Assembly (NCBI GenBank): GCA_023374025.1
Contig: SIJG01000075.1
Span: forward strand, 451,743 to 515,742
DNA length: 64,000 bases
Origin: Heterodera schachtii
Lineage: Eukaryota; Nematoda; Chromadorea; Rhabditida; Heteroderidae
Direction: 5' to 3'
This document shows positions 11,198 to 22,557 of the stretch, in pieces. How positions within the stretch are numbered: the first letter of the stretch is position 1; each line of letters starts with the position of its first letter. The notes under the pieces are model-generated. The model was not told the DNA's origin, did not search any database, and saw only the letters and a program-made list of their open reading frames with translations. Made by a program: the position numbers and the translations under genes.

Positions 11198-13623
11198 TCA
11201 AAAATTTTGTCCAAAAATGAAAGCAGGAAAATTACGAGGCATAAGCAATTCGTGCGCAGGATAATAACCATCTAGCAAAGATTTCTTAATTTTCGACATT
11301 TCATTCTGAAATTCCGTCCCGCCGAGTGTCTCTCTGTTCCGTTTCGCCGAAATGCGTCCATCCTTTGCAAATTTGAGCGGGTAAAGTCCGACCGGGGCAC
11401 GAAGATTGGGGTGGCAATGGAACTGATAAATGCCGACAACTTCTTCCATTGTCAGAACGCCAGAAGGAACTGAAAATAAAAATAAAAAATTAATTGGATT
11501 AATTGGTTTTCATTTGTTAAACAAATCAATTGATGAAATTGCCAGGGCAAAAACTAGTAAAAATTAAAAAAAAATTTAATTTCCTTTTCCAATAATTAAG
11601 TTTTATTCAAGTTTTTATTAAAAAAAAAATTTTCCGGCAACGTTTTGTCACGGAGATTTTTCGATGGCAACCTTTTGGGGTGTATTGAAATTGTGCCCCC
11701 TCTCTCATTAAAAAAAAACGATTTTAAATGCATTTTCCGTGTAAAAATTTGTGTGAAATTTCCGCCGGTGTGTCACCAATGTTTGTTGAAAAATCCTCCT
11801 TCGAAATGAGAGGAAAGCGGATTTTAAACAGTGCCGGGCCAAGCGCAGCACGGCGATTTGCAGAGGAACAATCGATGCCATTTTGACGGCACTTTTCGTC
11901 GGCCCAACGGAGTGCCAAAAAACGGAAACAAAAATAGCAAATCAATTTTGGCCACACAATAAAAGTTACAGCTTTCCAAATTCCCAATTCATCGCTGATC
12001 GCCAACCGATCACTTCCGATCAATTCACACAGCAAATTCTGATCAATTTGCAAAAATTCTTCTGATTCGAACAATTCGCCCGTATTTTGACAAATGTAAC
12101 GCAAACATTGGCGAGCAAAATCCTTAAAATTTCAGCAATTAATTTATTTATGTCTATAATTAAAGAAATTCCCTGGAGGCAGGCCGTTTCCCTACGAAAA
12201 AAATTCTAAACTCAAACTTAGAAAGTTTTCAAAAAAATGAGAGAAAATTTATGAGAAATTTTCAAAAAAACTTTTAAAGAATTTTGGGGAAATGGAAATG
12301 CATCCAAAATTGCCACCTCCAAGTCGAAACGATGCGCAAGGGCATAAGCCATGAAAACGTTGGACAGATTTTTAATAGGAATTTGCAAGCATTGGTCCAC
12401 CAGACCAGAGATGTTGTACTTTTTGGCTGAAAAGTTAACAAAATATAATCAAAAATAAACATAAATGAGTGCCCGGACGGCACGGGTGCCCGGGTGGATA
12501 ACATACAAAATTTTTAAAAAATTGGCCACTTTTCTTTACAAATTTCATTAAAAAATCCAAAAAATTAAAAAAGTTATGTAAAAGTTAGGGCCACAAGAAA
12601 AATACTCTGAAAATTGAAAGTTTTTTTTGTAACTTTGTGGGGTTTGACAATATTTCTTACATACATGAAAAAGGGGGGGGGGGGTCGACCCCCCCCCCCC
12701 CCCCCCCTTCGACCGCAAAGTGCCCCAAAATGGGGGACCCCTTCGCATCGAGGGGGGGGGGGGGGGGGGGAACAAAATTCATTAAAAATTCTAAAATTTT
12801 CCCCGGCGGCGCCTATCGGCACCGCCGCCCCCCCCCCCCCCAAAAAAAACCTTTTTTTCTTAAAAAATTCAGCCCAAAATCTCAAAATTTGGTCATTTTT
12901 GGTGAAAATCTGTTAACAAATTGCACTCAAATTTTCAAAAATTTCCCCGGCGGCGCCTATCGGCACCGCCGGCGCCCTTGTTCGCGAAATTTTTTTGAAA
13001 AAAACCGCGCCGCCGCGAAAAAAAGTTTTTGAAAAGCAAAAAAAAGGTCGTCAAATTACATGGCCAAGACCCCTTCGCAAAAATTTCGGTTGACCCCCCC
13101 CCCCTTTTTTCATGTATGATTTCTTACGACTTCGTTTCCCTTAGTCTCTCGCCCAAAATTTTCCGACCGGCATAAAGCACTGCCATTGCGTTGTCTCCGC
13201 TCAATTCGCTTAAATCATCGGCATAACTGAAGCTCAACATCACTTGGAATGCTTGTGGTTCAACATCGGGGATCTCAACGGCTTTTGATTGTTCGGCGGA
13301 GGGGGCAAAAATTTTTAAAAAATTATAGAATTTTAAAAATTTCAAGTGCTTTTCACCTTCGTTTTTCCCGTTTTGGTCGTCATAACGGAACATAGCTTCG
13401 AACACATTCGAAACCAACTTCAGAATGTGTTTGTGGGCTCGGAACAGCTAAATGAGTGTAAAAAGAATTTTTTTTTTTTTTGTTTTTTTTTTCCGGTTTT
13501 ACGCGCCTTTTTTCCTTCGCTTTCCCCCACCAAAAAGTGAATGTCCGCCCCGTCTCCGGTACTCAATAAAACTTTCATTCGATCCGCCAAATTCGCTGAC
13601 TTTGACGACGACGACAAAGACAT
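11198..13623 (-). CDS. BTB-BACK domain protein
   Basis: Exons on the minus strand: 13507-13623, 13168-13447, 12317-12426, 11970-12122, 11777-11915, 11198-11469; together 1071 nt, 356 residues. BTB/POZ: LADRMKVLLSTGDGADIHF, LFRAHKHILKLVSNVFEAM, EVPD-like EIPDVEPQAF, VLYAAKKYNISGLVDQC. BACK: LSNVFMAYALAHRFDLE, DFARQCLRYIC, FLQIDQNLLCELIGSDRL, ALRWADEKCRQNG. The C-terminal exon (VPSGVLTMEEVVGIYQFH) resembles the start of a PHR-like region. Such proteins serve as Cul3 ubiquitin-ligase adaptors. Oddities: intron 1 appears to be GC-AG (AAG, then GCGCGT). The 54-nt intron between 11970 and 11915 lacks an AG acceptor and is in frame without stops, so 18 extra residues may be retained inside BACK. Intron 2 holds a transposon. 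Confidence 0.85.
12661..13118. mobile_element. MITE with G-run terminal inverted repeats
   Basis: Lies in intron 2 of the BTB-BACK gene. Terminal inverted repeats are ATACATGAAAAAGGGGGG and, at the other end in reverse complement, ATACATGAAAAAAGGGGGG. Flanks are a perfect 9-bp duplication ATTTCTTAC (12652-12660 and 13119-13127). Inside are a palindrome GGGTCGACCC within G and C runs and two copies of a GC-rich hairpin (CGGCGGCGCCTATCGGCACC). A related internal region occurs at 37863-38500, with parts at 25527-25605 and 37189-37330. No coding capacity. Confidence 0.82.
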
Positions 13624-14379
13624 TTAATAAATATCTAAGGATGAGATAAATAATTTTTTACAGAAATTTAAACGACGTTACTCAAAAATCTAAAAAAGGT
13701 AAATGAAAAAATCAAAAATATATTTTTTAAATTCATTTTTAACGCAAAAAGCAAACGCCACACAATTTCAAAATCTCGCAACAATACCACACATCACAAA
13801 AACAAAAAAAATCATCTCACATTTTCCTCAAAATTTGATTCATCATTTCCTTAATTAGTACACTTCATAATTAATGCATTTAAAGAAGCATGATTTTTCC
13901 AAAAAAAAAAAATTGAAAAAATGAAAAACGCCAATAAATATAAAAATTGGCATTCTGTTAAAATACATATATTCTCAAGCCCGAGATTACCTTTAGTCTT
14001 GACGGGACAGGCATGGATTGGACGATAATTAGAGGGGATTTTTTTCTTAAAAATGAGGCATCAATCGAAAACTCTCCGTCAAACTTATTTAGGGGTGGAC
14101 GAAATTGATCAGAAGTGAATAAATTACTTTTTGAACCGGCTTAAAACTCGAAGAATGAAGAATTGGGAACAAATCTTTTAAAATGGTCAAACCCAGACAA
14201 ATTTGGCATAATTCGAAAGTTCTTGATAAGTCAAGTCTAAAACCAGTGAAGAAATCGAAGCGAACTTTAATTTCAATGGAAATTTTAAAGTAAAATTGAA
14301 AAAAAAGTAAATAGTTACTTTGATATAATATAAATCTTAATTTTCATTCAAAATTTATTTAGGAAAAAATTATTTTTCA
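13624..14379. other. Intergenic, AT-rich
   Basis: Divergent spacer between the BTB-BACK gene (-) and F-box copy D (+). I see no gene. Near 14200 there is a phrase TTTGGCATAATTCGAAAGTT related to one found inside the foldback element at 39417. Confidence 0.5.
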
Positions 14380-16324
14380 ATGGCATCGCCCGTCGAAAAG
14401 AAAAAATAATCATCCACCGTTGAAAATCAACAGAAATCGCCGGATTCATTTATGAAGCATTTGGAGAATAGAAGAAAATGAACAATCGAATTTTGAAGAA
14501 AATGTGGGCCAAATTTAATGAATTTGAATTTTTTGAATTTTAGGGTTATTATTAAATGCTTTTTGGACTCAAACTTAAAAGGGTTCTCCGTAGGTGAACC
14601 ATAAGCAAAAACCGTAGGGATAAGATACCTTTTTAGGCCAGAAAAGTCAAAAATTATGAATTTCAACTCGATTGACCACGGAAATAATTTTAAAATGTTC
14701 AGTTGGATTTGTACTGATGTTTGGATGGACATTCTCCCCTTTTTTGACCATGCCCAACTCGGCCTCAAATTGGCACTTATTTCGCCCCGTTTCGACATTT
14801 TAGTGGACACACATTTCAATGGCAAAAGCGAATTCACACTTTGGAAATGGATACAAATTCGCAAGGACCAAATCGCTGAAAAACCTTTTCTATTTGTATG
14901 GATCGATGGCATTTTTGTGCCATTTCCATTGCCCGACCGTCCGCTGCCCAACAAAATTTGTTTTAAGAATCTTCAGATTGAGTAAATACAAAAAAAAATT
15001 TCATGTCAACTGGTTAAACTTTTTGTTCAGATACATTGACTATTTTGTGGTCGAATTTCTGCGCTCCAACAAACAAATTTGGGACAAAAGAGGCACCAAA
15101 TTGGAAGTGAATATGTTTTGTTCATCCGAGATTGATGAGCAGCAGATTTGGAATGTTTGGAACCGTCAAATTTGGCACATCTTTGCGCCAAATATTCGCT
15201 ATTTATGTGATCCCTGCGGTGATTTTCTGGGCAATTTGCGTCGTCTCATCTCACCAACAGTTCTTACCGATCTCAACCAGTTGAATTCAATCGACTCATT
15301 TGGTCTGTGCCCGGACGCAATTGGCGATGATGGGCCAAATGCAACAGTTGGCCAAGCATTGTCCAAATGGTTGTACACTCCGAGAAAAGACGGGCAACCC
15401 AAGCAATTGATGTGTTCATTTGTTAATGAGGAGGCACCAAAAGCAAAAGCATGGGTCAACAATTTCAAGGAGGTCGGTCACCACATTTTGCGAATTTATG
15501 CATTGTTTTGTGCACATTCTCATATTGGCAAGGCAGGGAAAATGCACGGCATTTGGCCGGGCTTTACCCGCAGGCAAATTAAGCCATCCAAAATTTAAAA
15601 TGAAATTGATGCCAAACTCGCGGTGAATTTACGCTTCTTGTTTTTTTAACAAGAGTAGAACGGTACCAATAACGGCGCCGGTAATTACCGGTTTTATTTG
15701 TACCGGTACCGGTTTTTTCAAAATTGAAATTACCGGTACCAGTTTTTCTATGGGTTTTGGTTCCAAGAACCTGCTGGATTGTGCCTGTACCAATATAGCC
15801 AGCCCCTCCTTATGAATTTAAGAAATTTTCCTAAAAAGCATGAAAATTAGTTTAGGCATTCTGATGAATGCCACCATTCCTCAAAAAATCAATCTTTTTA
15901 AAAATTGGCACCAAAATCATTTGCATTTATTTAGTCATTTCTGCGTGCAACCACTTCTTCTGCCAGTTATAATATTCATTTTATATTGTATCCATCAATG
16001 CCAATCATTGAACCATTTGAATTGGTGAACGAACAAACGAAGGAAAAGCTGACATTGCGAGAAGGATTTTATCATAATTGGTTGCTGAAACGATGCGTAA
16101 TTATGGGAGAGAAACAAAAAGACAACATTTTGGACAATTTGAACAATGTCATGTTTATGCTGTATGATAATGATCCAAATTACATTGGGTGAGCGAGAAC
16201 AGCTGTTTGCTTTTTTCGGCGAGAAAAAAGATTTATCTAAATACAAATTTGAGTATTTAATTTAATTTAATTTAGGCCATTGGATCCGCCGGGTCAAATA
16301 AAAAATTCAGCGGGCATGGACTAA
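14380..16324 (+). CDS. F-box family protein, copy D (divergent subfamily)
   Basis: Exons 2-5 are open and in phase: 14703-14981, 15031-15472, 15935-16188, 16276-16324. Exon 2 has the F-box (WICTDVWMDILPFFDHAQLG, then LALISPRFDILVDTHF). Exon 3 has RQIWHIFAPNIRYL and KWLYTPRKDGQPKQL. Exon 4 has IEPFELVNEQTKEKLTLREG. The product ends GPLDPPGQIKNSAGMD. Exon 1 is uncertain: an upstream stretch with ATG at 14380 (MASPVEKKK) hits a stop after nine codons, but its DNA is conserved before copy E (16794-16915), so it may be a decayed first exon. The subfamily differs from the others in its acidic, longer exon 3. Likely an SCF adaptor if an initiating exon exists. Confidence 0.68.
15658..15770. repeat. 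TACCGGTACCGG repeat in intron 3 of copy D
   Basis: Short phrase repeat: GGCGCCGGTAATTACCGGTT, TACCGGTACCGGTTTTT, TACCGGTACCAG. It lies wholly inside intron 3 (15473-15934) and resembles in style the other phrase-repeat elements of the window. Confidence 0.6.
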
Positions 16325-16793
16325 TTATTCAAGAAATGACAGATCATTTTGAACCATTAAAACCGCCGGAGGGGTCATTAACTTAATGGATTTATATTAC
16401 CACCGGGGGAAAAGGAATTATTCGAGAAATGGTGTCGATCACTTGGTTTGATCAGATGTGCGATCGCCAAAACCCCGCCAAAAAAGCCGGCAAATTTTTA
16501 TTTTTTGGAGTAAAATTGATGATTTCTTGGTAAAATACTTGAAAAGATATATAATTTTTGGATACTTTTATCAGGCAAAATCGCATCCCTGGTTTAATTA
16601 TCTGATTTGAATCTCTTCAAATTTTCTATCGAAATTTGCCATAAATTTGAAAATAAAAAAGTTTTTATTTGTTCCGATTTAACATTACTTTTCTATTGTT
16701 GTAATATATTTTAATTGGGGCATCATAATTTGGCTTAATTTTTGTTTAAAGCCACTGAAATTTGTTAAATTCACATTAACTATTTTCAAGCGG
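16325..16793. other. Intergenic, no gene seen
   Basis: AT-rich spacer between F-box copies D and E. No motif, RNA or repeat that I can name. Confidence 0.5.
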
Positions 16794-17004
16794 ATTCATC
16801 GCCCGTCTAAAAAAAGAAAAGATTTTGCTCAGCCCGACCAAAGTGAAAATCAGCAGCAAATATCTGCTGATTCATTTGTGAAAGCATTTGGCAGCAAAAG
16901 GAGAAGCCGTTTAAGGAAAATGTGACAACATATTGGATTCGATTGAGAATTTAATTATAGCTCAGAAGGTCAACTGTTTGTATTTTTACTACAGTTCGAC
17001 AGTT

Positions 17005-17165
17005 TGAAAAAAAGCCTGGACCTGGGCATGGGTTCCATGTTGGACCTTGATTTCCTGGACGAAAATCGGACGAAAATCCAGGTCCTTGAAAAAACCCAGT
17101 TTGCCGAAAAAAGGCCTGGATATGGATCCAGGAAACATCCTGGCCTGGCTCCACCAGGTCGAACT
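17005..17165. repeat. CCAGG-type repeat, second copy
   Basis: Contains GCCTGGACCTGGGCATGG, TTGATTTCCTGGACGAAAAT and GGATCCAGG phrases related to the cluster at 7686-8085. It lies inside copy E, upstream of exon 2. Confidence 0.65.
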
Positions 17166-17216
17166 CTAATTTTCACCAGTTCAGCTGGATTTGTACTGAT
17201 GTTTGGATGGACACTC

Positions 17217-19524
17217 TTTTTTTTTTTTTTTTATTCAGCAAGAAAAATAAGTCACAGAAGGGCGGGGACCACTTACTCTGTAACTATCGAAATTGTAGTG
17301 ATCAGAGCAAGTGAATAAAGAAAACAAACAATAAAATAAAAAATAAAAACAATGTGTCAAACAAATTACATAAATGAATTAATGTCAATTATGGTAATCC
17401 CTCCGAACTTTTAAATTTTGGTGCATTGGTATAATATTTAAAAGTTTTTTAAATGTATTAATCGAATTTGTTGCTAATATTGTTTTATCAAGAGAATTCC
17501 AACTTTTAACTGATCGATTTACGAAGGACATGGATGATTTCTTAGATTGAAACTTGGAATTTAATCTAAAAAATGATTTATTCCTAGTATTTAAATTAGT
17601 GCGTTTAAACATAGAATTTGGGTCTAGGTGGGTGAGACCATGAATTATTTTATATGTTGTAAGAATATCAAAAATGTTCCTTCGTTTTTCAAGAGTTGGT
17701 AATTTAAAAAGTTCAAGCCTTTGTCCATATGGAATATATGGCAAATTACATTTTCTTAAAGCTATACGAGTAAAGTACTTTTGGCATTTTTCAATTTTAT
17801 TAATGTGAATTTTTAACTGAGGGTTCCATGCCTCAGGGGCATATTCAAGAAGGGGACGGATATACGAGATAAAAATGTTTTTCCATATTGAAATTCTTTT
17901 TGAATTAATAATCCGAAATAAAAATCGCATTCTACCGTAAGCATTCCTAGTTACGGTATTTATATGTTCAGTAAATTTAAGTTTATTGTCGATAAGAATA
18001 CCCAGGTCTCGAATGCTGTCTACTTCAAAAATTGTGTTGTTATTTATTTTATATTGTTCTCTAGGGTTATTTTTGCCCAAGTACAAAACAAAAGTTTTGT
18101 TAATAGAAATGTCGATACACCATTCGTTAGACCAATTGGACAATTGCCTCAGAGCTTCGTGCATTATCACTCTGTCAGTTTTAGTTCTATGTATTGAATA
18201 CAATTTGACATCATCTGCATAAAGTTTGATAAAAATTCCTTTCGGAATTTTTTCAGGTAAATCATTAATATAGATAAGAAACAAAATAGGTCCAAGTACA
18301 GAGCCCTGGGGGACGCCAGAGCACATTTTGTATTCGGAAGAAAACGAAGTATTATTTTTATTTGGTAAAGATCTAAGGACCCGGCCAACATCAACAACAT
18401 TAAATTCAATATCATTAATTACAGGAGAGTGATTCAAAAAGTCAAAAGGTACAGACTTAGAATTATATAAAAAATGTTCAGAAAAAATTTTTGCAAAAAT
18501 TTTAGCTTTTTGATCAGGAGAAAAAATAACTGAGTTATCATAGTTTAAGGTTGGAATTTTTTCTTCGCATTTAATATATTTTCTTAGGTAAGAGAATAAT
18601 TTATTCTTGCCACCGGATAGTATTTTATTTTCACGTTTACCAAGAAAATTTCTGGTTTGGATACTAATGTGAAGGGAGATACTTTTATATAGGTGTTCAT
18701 ATTTGGCTTTATCTCGTTTCATTAGTCTAAATAGTCTGGCCTTCTCTTTAATAGATGCTAATAAGTGTGCTGGATATGAAGGTTTAGACTTATTCAAAAA
18801 TTTTGTTTCAGGGATATTAATTTTAAAATTTTCCAAAACTAAGTCAGTGAAAACTTTGTATTTGTTCTCCATAGTATAGAAATGTTGTAGTAGTTGTGGT
18901 AAATAGGAGGACAAATACATATTAAATAAATTTATATTAGAGTTTGTGTATTTTCTAAATGTTGTAAATTTTAATTTGTGTTTAGGTTTTAGAAAATTAA
19001 TTTTAAATAAAACGGCGGAGTGATCTGAGTCAAAAAGTCCACCTTCAACGCTAGAAGCACTTATTAAGTCTTTATTTGTACATAAAACAAGATCAAGGAA
19101 TGATTCACCTCTAGTTGGATCAGTAATGCAGGATGTCAAATTGTATTTGTTATAAAAACTATAAAACAAATGTCCCATTTTACTGATTGGGACGAAATTT
19201 TCCTTGTTAATTTTAAGTCCTTAGATCCAAAATTAAAGTCACCGAGAATTATACAATTCTCAGTAACATAATTATCCAAAAAATTAAACAGTGCCTTAGT
19301 TTTACTAAAACTGACAGAGGGGGGCCTATAAATTAAAATAAAATTTAAGGATTTTGATTTTTGTAGTTGTAAAATTAGAATTTCACAGCCATATTTAGAT
19401 TCAGAAAGTTTTATAAAAAATTGCAGATTATTTTTAAAAATGAGGGCAACACCTCCGCCCTTTCGGCCAGTCCTATTGGTAAAAAGAATGGTATATTTTT
19501 CCAAAAAATTAGCCCATTGTTTAG
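17217..19524 (-). mobile_element. 5'-truncated non-LTR retrotransposon (LINE)
   Basis: On the minus strand it starts inside the endonuclease domain near 19524, ends with a 3' UTR and an A-run after AATAAAAA (17217-17240), and carries a reverse transcriptase. It interrupts F-box copy E. It is 5'-truncated as expected for target-primed insertion. The C-terminal part (WNSLDKTILATNSINTFKK) is of the type seen in jockey/CR1-like elements. I could not identify a clear target-site duplication. Confidence 0.85.
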
Positions 19525-19528
19525 GCAT
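17385..19528 (-). pseudogene. LINE endonuclease-reverse transcriptase remnant
   Basis: Endonuclease part, frame 19136-19528: FTNRTGRKGGGVALIFK, ILGDFNFG (catalytic D and N). It continues in another frame (17385-19178) with GLFDSDHSAVLFK, the SDH motif, so one frameshift lies near 19165. The reverse transcriptase has CSGVPQGSVLGPILF (motif B) and LYADDVKLY (catalytic YADD), then a thumb and C-terminal region. Between VLRSLPNKNNTSF and SEYKMCSGVPQ the fingers and motif A, with its metal-binding Asp, are missing, an in-frame loss of perhaps 100 or more codons compared with usual LINEs. N-terminal endonuclease and any ORF1 are absent. The enzyme cannot be active as read. Confidence 0.85.
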
Positions 19529-19793
19529 TTCTCCGTGCCACCAACAATTCTTCCGCCAATTACATAATTAGTTTTGGAATGCAAAATTCAGCACCAATTG
19601 AGCCATTTGACTTGGTGAACGAACGGACCCAAGAAAAGATGACAGTGGAGAAAGAAGGCGAAGATGAGGCAATTATTAGCCTGTGCATAATGAAGCGATG
19701 CCAAACTGGGCAAATCGTTCAATGGGAAAACGAAAACCCGAACAAATTAAACAGGATCATGTTCTACTTGTATGGCGTCAATAATTTCCTTGG

Positions 19794-20488
19794 GTGAGCA
19801 ATTCGAACAATCCCCCCCCCCTCCGGCAATTTTTCGACAAAAAATTCGGATCAATTGCAGTTTAAACGACCATAAAAAAATTAAACAATTTTAATACAAC
19901 AAACCTTTTAAAGAAGGATCCAAATTAAAAATTTCTTGGTATCATTTGATAGCCACAAGAGTCCTCGATTAGTCTATTCGGTGTTGAAAAAAACTCATTG
20001 ACTAAAAAGTGCAAAAAAGCGAATTTTTAAATTTGTTTTTCTGAATTATGCTAATAAAGGTTTTTGGGGCTCTCATTACCATTTTTAACGCTTATTTTGG
20101 AGGTTTTTTATAATTAGGGAGCAAACAAACCTTTTTTTGACGACTTTTTCAATTTATGGTGCCTTTAATTCCTTAATTTTTATGCTTCTTTCCTATTTTT
20201 TGTGCTGATTTTTGCCTTTTTTCATGCTTATTTTGGGAAAATTTGGTGCTGTTTATAGTGTTAATCGGTGATTTTTTGTGCTGAAAACTGATCACTTTAC
20301 TTATGAGCATGATTGTAGTACGACAAAATGAGAGAAATTTTAAAGAAAAAGAGAACTGACGAAATAGTACTAGGAGATTTTCTCTGCACAGTGAGCGTAC
20401 CCATAGTGAGGTAGTATATAAATGTTTGGTAAACTGATTTTTTTTCATTCAATTCTTTTATTTAATTTTCTCTGAATACCATCAAAAA
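19794..20488. other. Spacer with promoter of copy F
   Basis: AT-rich spacer without a gene. A TATA-like TATATAAA sits at 20415-20422, about 70 nt before the ATG of copy F, just after CAGTGAGCGTACCCATAG. Confidence 0.5.
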
Positions 20489-21749
20489 ATGTCGGACAAT
20501 CCAAAGGAAGCGGAAAAAGAAATGGACAAAGCGATGTAATATTTCTAAGTTATAATTTCAATGGCTAATCATTTTGCTTTTCCGATTTCAGCTTCATCTC
20601 CGCCGACTGTTGGCTTGAGGTGTTCGATTTGCTTCCGCGCTTTCAGCTTGGCTTTGGCATTGCGCTGATCAGCCGCCGATTTGACCATCGAGTGGACGAA
20701 CATTTCAAAACTCGCAAATGGACGCTGAACAAATTGAAAATTCGAAGCAAAATCGGAGAGAATGGCGCCATTGAAATGGAAATTGTCAGTTCCAAAGGAA
20801 AAGCAGTGCCAACCCCTCATTATCCGTTGCCGAACAAAGTCATCGGATTCAAACGCATTTCGATCGAGTAAAAATGAATTGAATTTGTATATGATTTGTG
20901 TCCATTCTTCTAATTTCAGCTTCTTCGACCAAAATGTGCTCACTTTCATTCGTCGTTTTGACCGCTTTTTCGCCACTTGCGCAACAAAATTGTTCATTCA
21001 CAATAAGAATGTTCGCATTTCGGAGTTTGTTATGTTCACCATTTGGCCAATGCTCAAAGATACCATTCGTCTGATTTCTTTAAACGCCATCGCTTTTCGT
21101 CAAATGCGTCAATTGGACCCTTCAATGCTCAACGATTGTGCATCACTTCGCGCTGTTGTTTTTAATTTCGGCATTTTGCCCGAATTTCCTCCTGATGACA
21201 GTGCCAATGCGTCGGATGGACAATCGGTGGCCAAATGGCTGTTCACGCCTCGTCACGACAATTTGCCAAAGCTATTTTTTGTCAGAATTGAGAACTCATC
21301 GGTTGACCAATGGTTGGCAACCGTGGAACACATCAAAGCGGTAATTGGTCCCATATAATTTGTTTATTAATTTATTGTTTTTTAGGCTTTTTCCTCTGCT
21401 TCTTCTCCTATTGCTTTCGTCATTTTCATTGAATTTCCGCAGTTCCTTTCGTTTCCTGCCGTTGTGCCATTTAAACTGACCAACGAATTGACTGGAGAGA
21501 AATTGAAACTGTCCAAAGAAAATGCAAATGTTTTTGCGCTCATCCGTCGTCCAATTGGAGGAGGCGGTGGAAAAAAATGGCAAAAGGAGATTAAGAAAGC
21601 TGTTGAACAAAAGAACAACAAAATTGAGATTTCCATCAAAGGCGACGGAGTCGACAATGGGTGAATAATTTTAAAAATCCAAATGCTTTTTTTTGTTTGT
21701 TTTTTTCAGTCTTCTCGACGGTTCGCCCGGGCCGAGTGGTGATCACTGA
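20489..21749 (+). CDS. F-box family protein, copy F (intact)
   Basis: Reads intact in five exons: 20489-20535, 20592-20867, 20920-21340, 21386-21660, 21710-21749; 1059 nt, 352 residues, all GT-AG. Exon 1 encodes MSDNPKEAEKEMDKA. Exon 2 has the F-box (CWLEVFDLLPRFQLG, IALISRRFDHRVDEHF). Exon 3 is the variable central domain (FTIWPMLKDTIRL, FPPDDSANASDGQSV, KWLFTPRHDNLPK). Exon 4 has FKLTNELTGEKLKL and a KDGVDNG-like end. Exon 5 gives LLDGSPGPSGDH. F-box proteins of this kind bind Skp1 in SCF ubiquitin ligases and choose substrates through the rest of the chain; no substrate can be guessed. A TATA-like box lies upstream. No signal peptide, so a cytosolic or nuclear role is likely. Confidence 0.88.
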
Positions 21750-22557
21750 TCAGAAACAGCAGAAATGAATTGATTGGTTGACTGATTGATGAATGATGCG
21801 ATTATGTGATCAAATATTGGATTCTGCCATTTGATTGTGGTTATATGTATATATATGTGATTTTTGCTCATTCACTTTTTAATTTCTTGCTGCAGGTGCA
21901 TATACACAGGCTTAATGGTTGAAGCTTCAAGCAAAGTAGAACAATTTTTACGTCATTTAAGGCCACTTAGATTCAGCAAAAAAAAGTCATTTGACTTAAA
22001 TTCCCAACCCTACGTTTAAGTCAATAATTCTCTCTTTTACATATTATGCAACCGCACGAAAATGACCCCCGACCGGCGGTAGGAGATAAATGCAGAGTCT
22101 CAATTGGTGCTTTAAGATTTGTATATATTTTGGCCCAGTGTATTAATGTGTTATTTTTTCGGATTTTGCTAAAAAACCTACAAACAAAAATAATATTTTT
22201 GTTGTTTTTTCTGCAAGAAATTCTTTCGCTTGTTATCCTCTTTTTTCCTTTCTGAATAAAATCCATAAAATTGTTCCATTTTTTTCGCTTCTCTGTCGCT
22301 TTGAAGCAATTTCGCAAAATGTTCTGATTTTTGGCGCCCCAAAATCTTATTTTTTGCCTTGACTGTTCTTATTTTGAAACTTTTCAATCGAAATCCTGAA
22401 ATAATGTTGGGCTTTTCTTTTCGCATTGTCACAGCCATTTGATTTGACCAATAAATTTATGTATTAATTGTTCATGGCTATTAGGTATATCAATGCGATA
22501 ATTGTTTTTTTTTTTAGTTAACTTCTTTTTAATTTTATTTGACTACAAATTCAAAAA
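21750..22557. other. Spacer with a transposon fragment
   Basis: No gene. The stretch 22295-22420 (TTCGCAAAATGTTCTGATTT, AAATCTTATTTTTTGCCTTG) matches by eye the right end of the hAT-like element at 29191-30259, so it is probably a fragment of the same family. Elsewhere AT-rich. Confidence 0.5.

Larger units (their letters stand above)
16794..19793 (+). pseudogene. F-box family copy E, split by a retrotransposon
   Basis: Copy of the D subfamily. A 5' stretch (16794-16915) matches the DNA upstream of copy D. Exon 2 starts at 17185 after TTCAG (WICTDVWMDT) and is cut off at 17216, exactly where a T-run, the poly(A) tail of a minus-strand LINE, begins. After the LINE, sequence resumes at the exon 4 acceptor; exon 4 is 19525-19793 (AFLRATNNSSA, IEPFDLVNERTQEKMT). 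The remainder of exon 2 and all of exon 3 are absent, and I did not find exon 5. A CCAGG-type repeat lies between the 5' stretch and exon 2. Confidence 0.8.

Noticed and set aside
14819..15598. 259-codon plus frame
   Set aside because: Its first part is out of frame with exon 2 of F-box copy D; only exon 3 within it is real, and the tail reads through intron 3.
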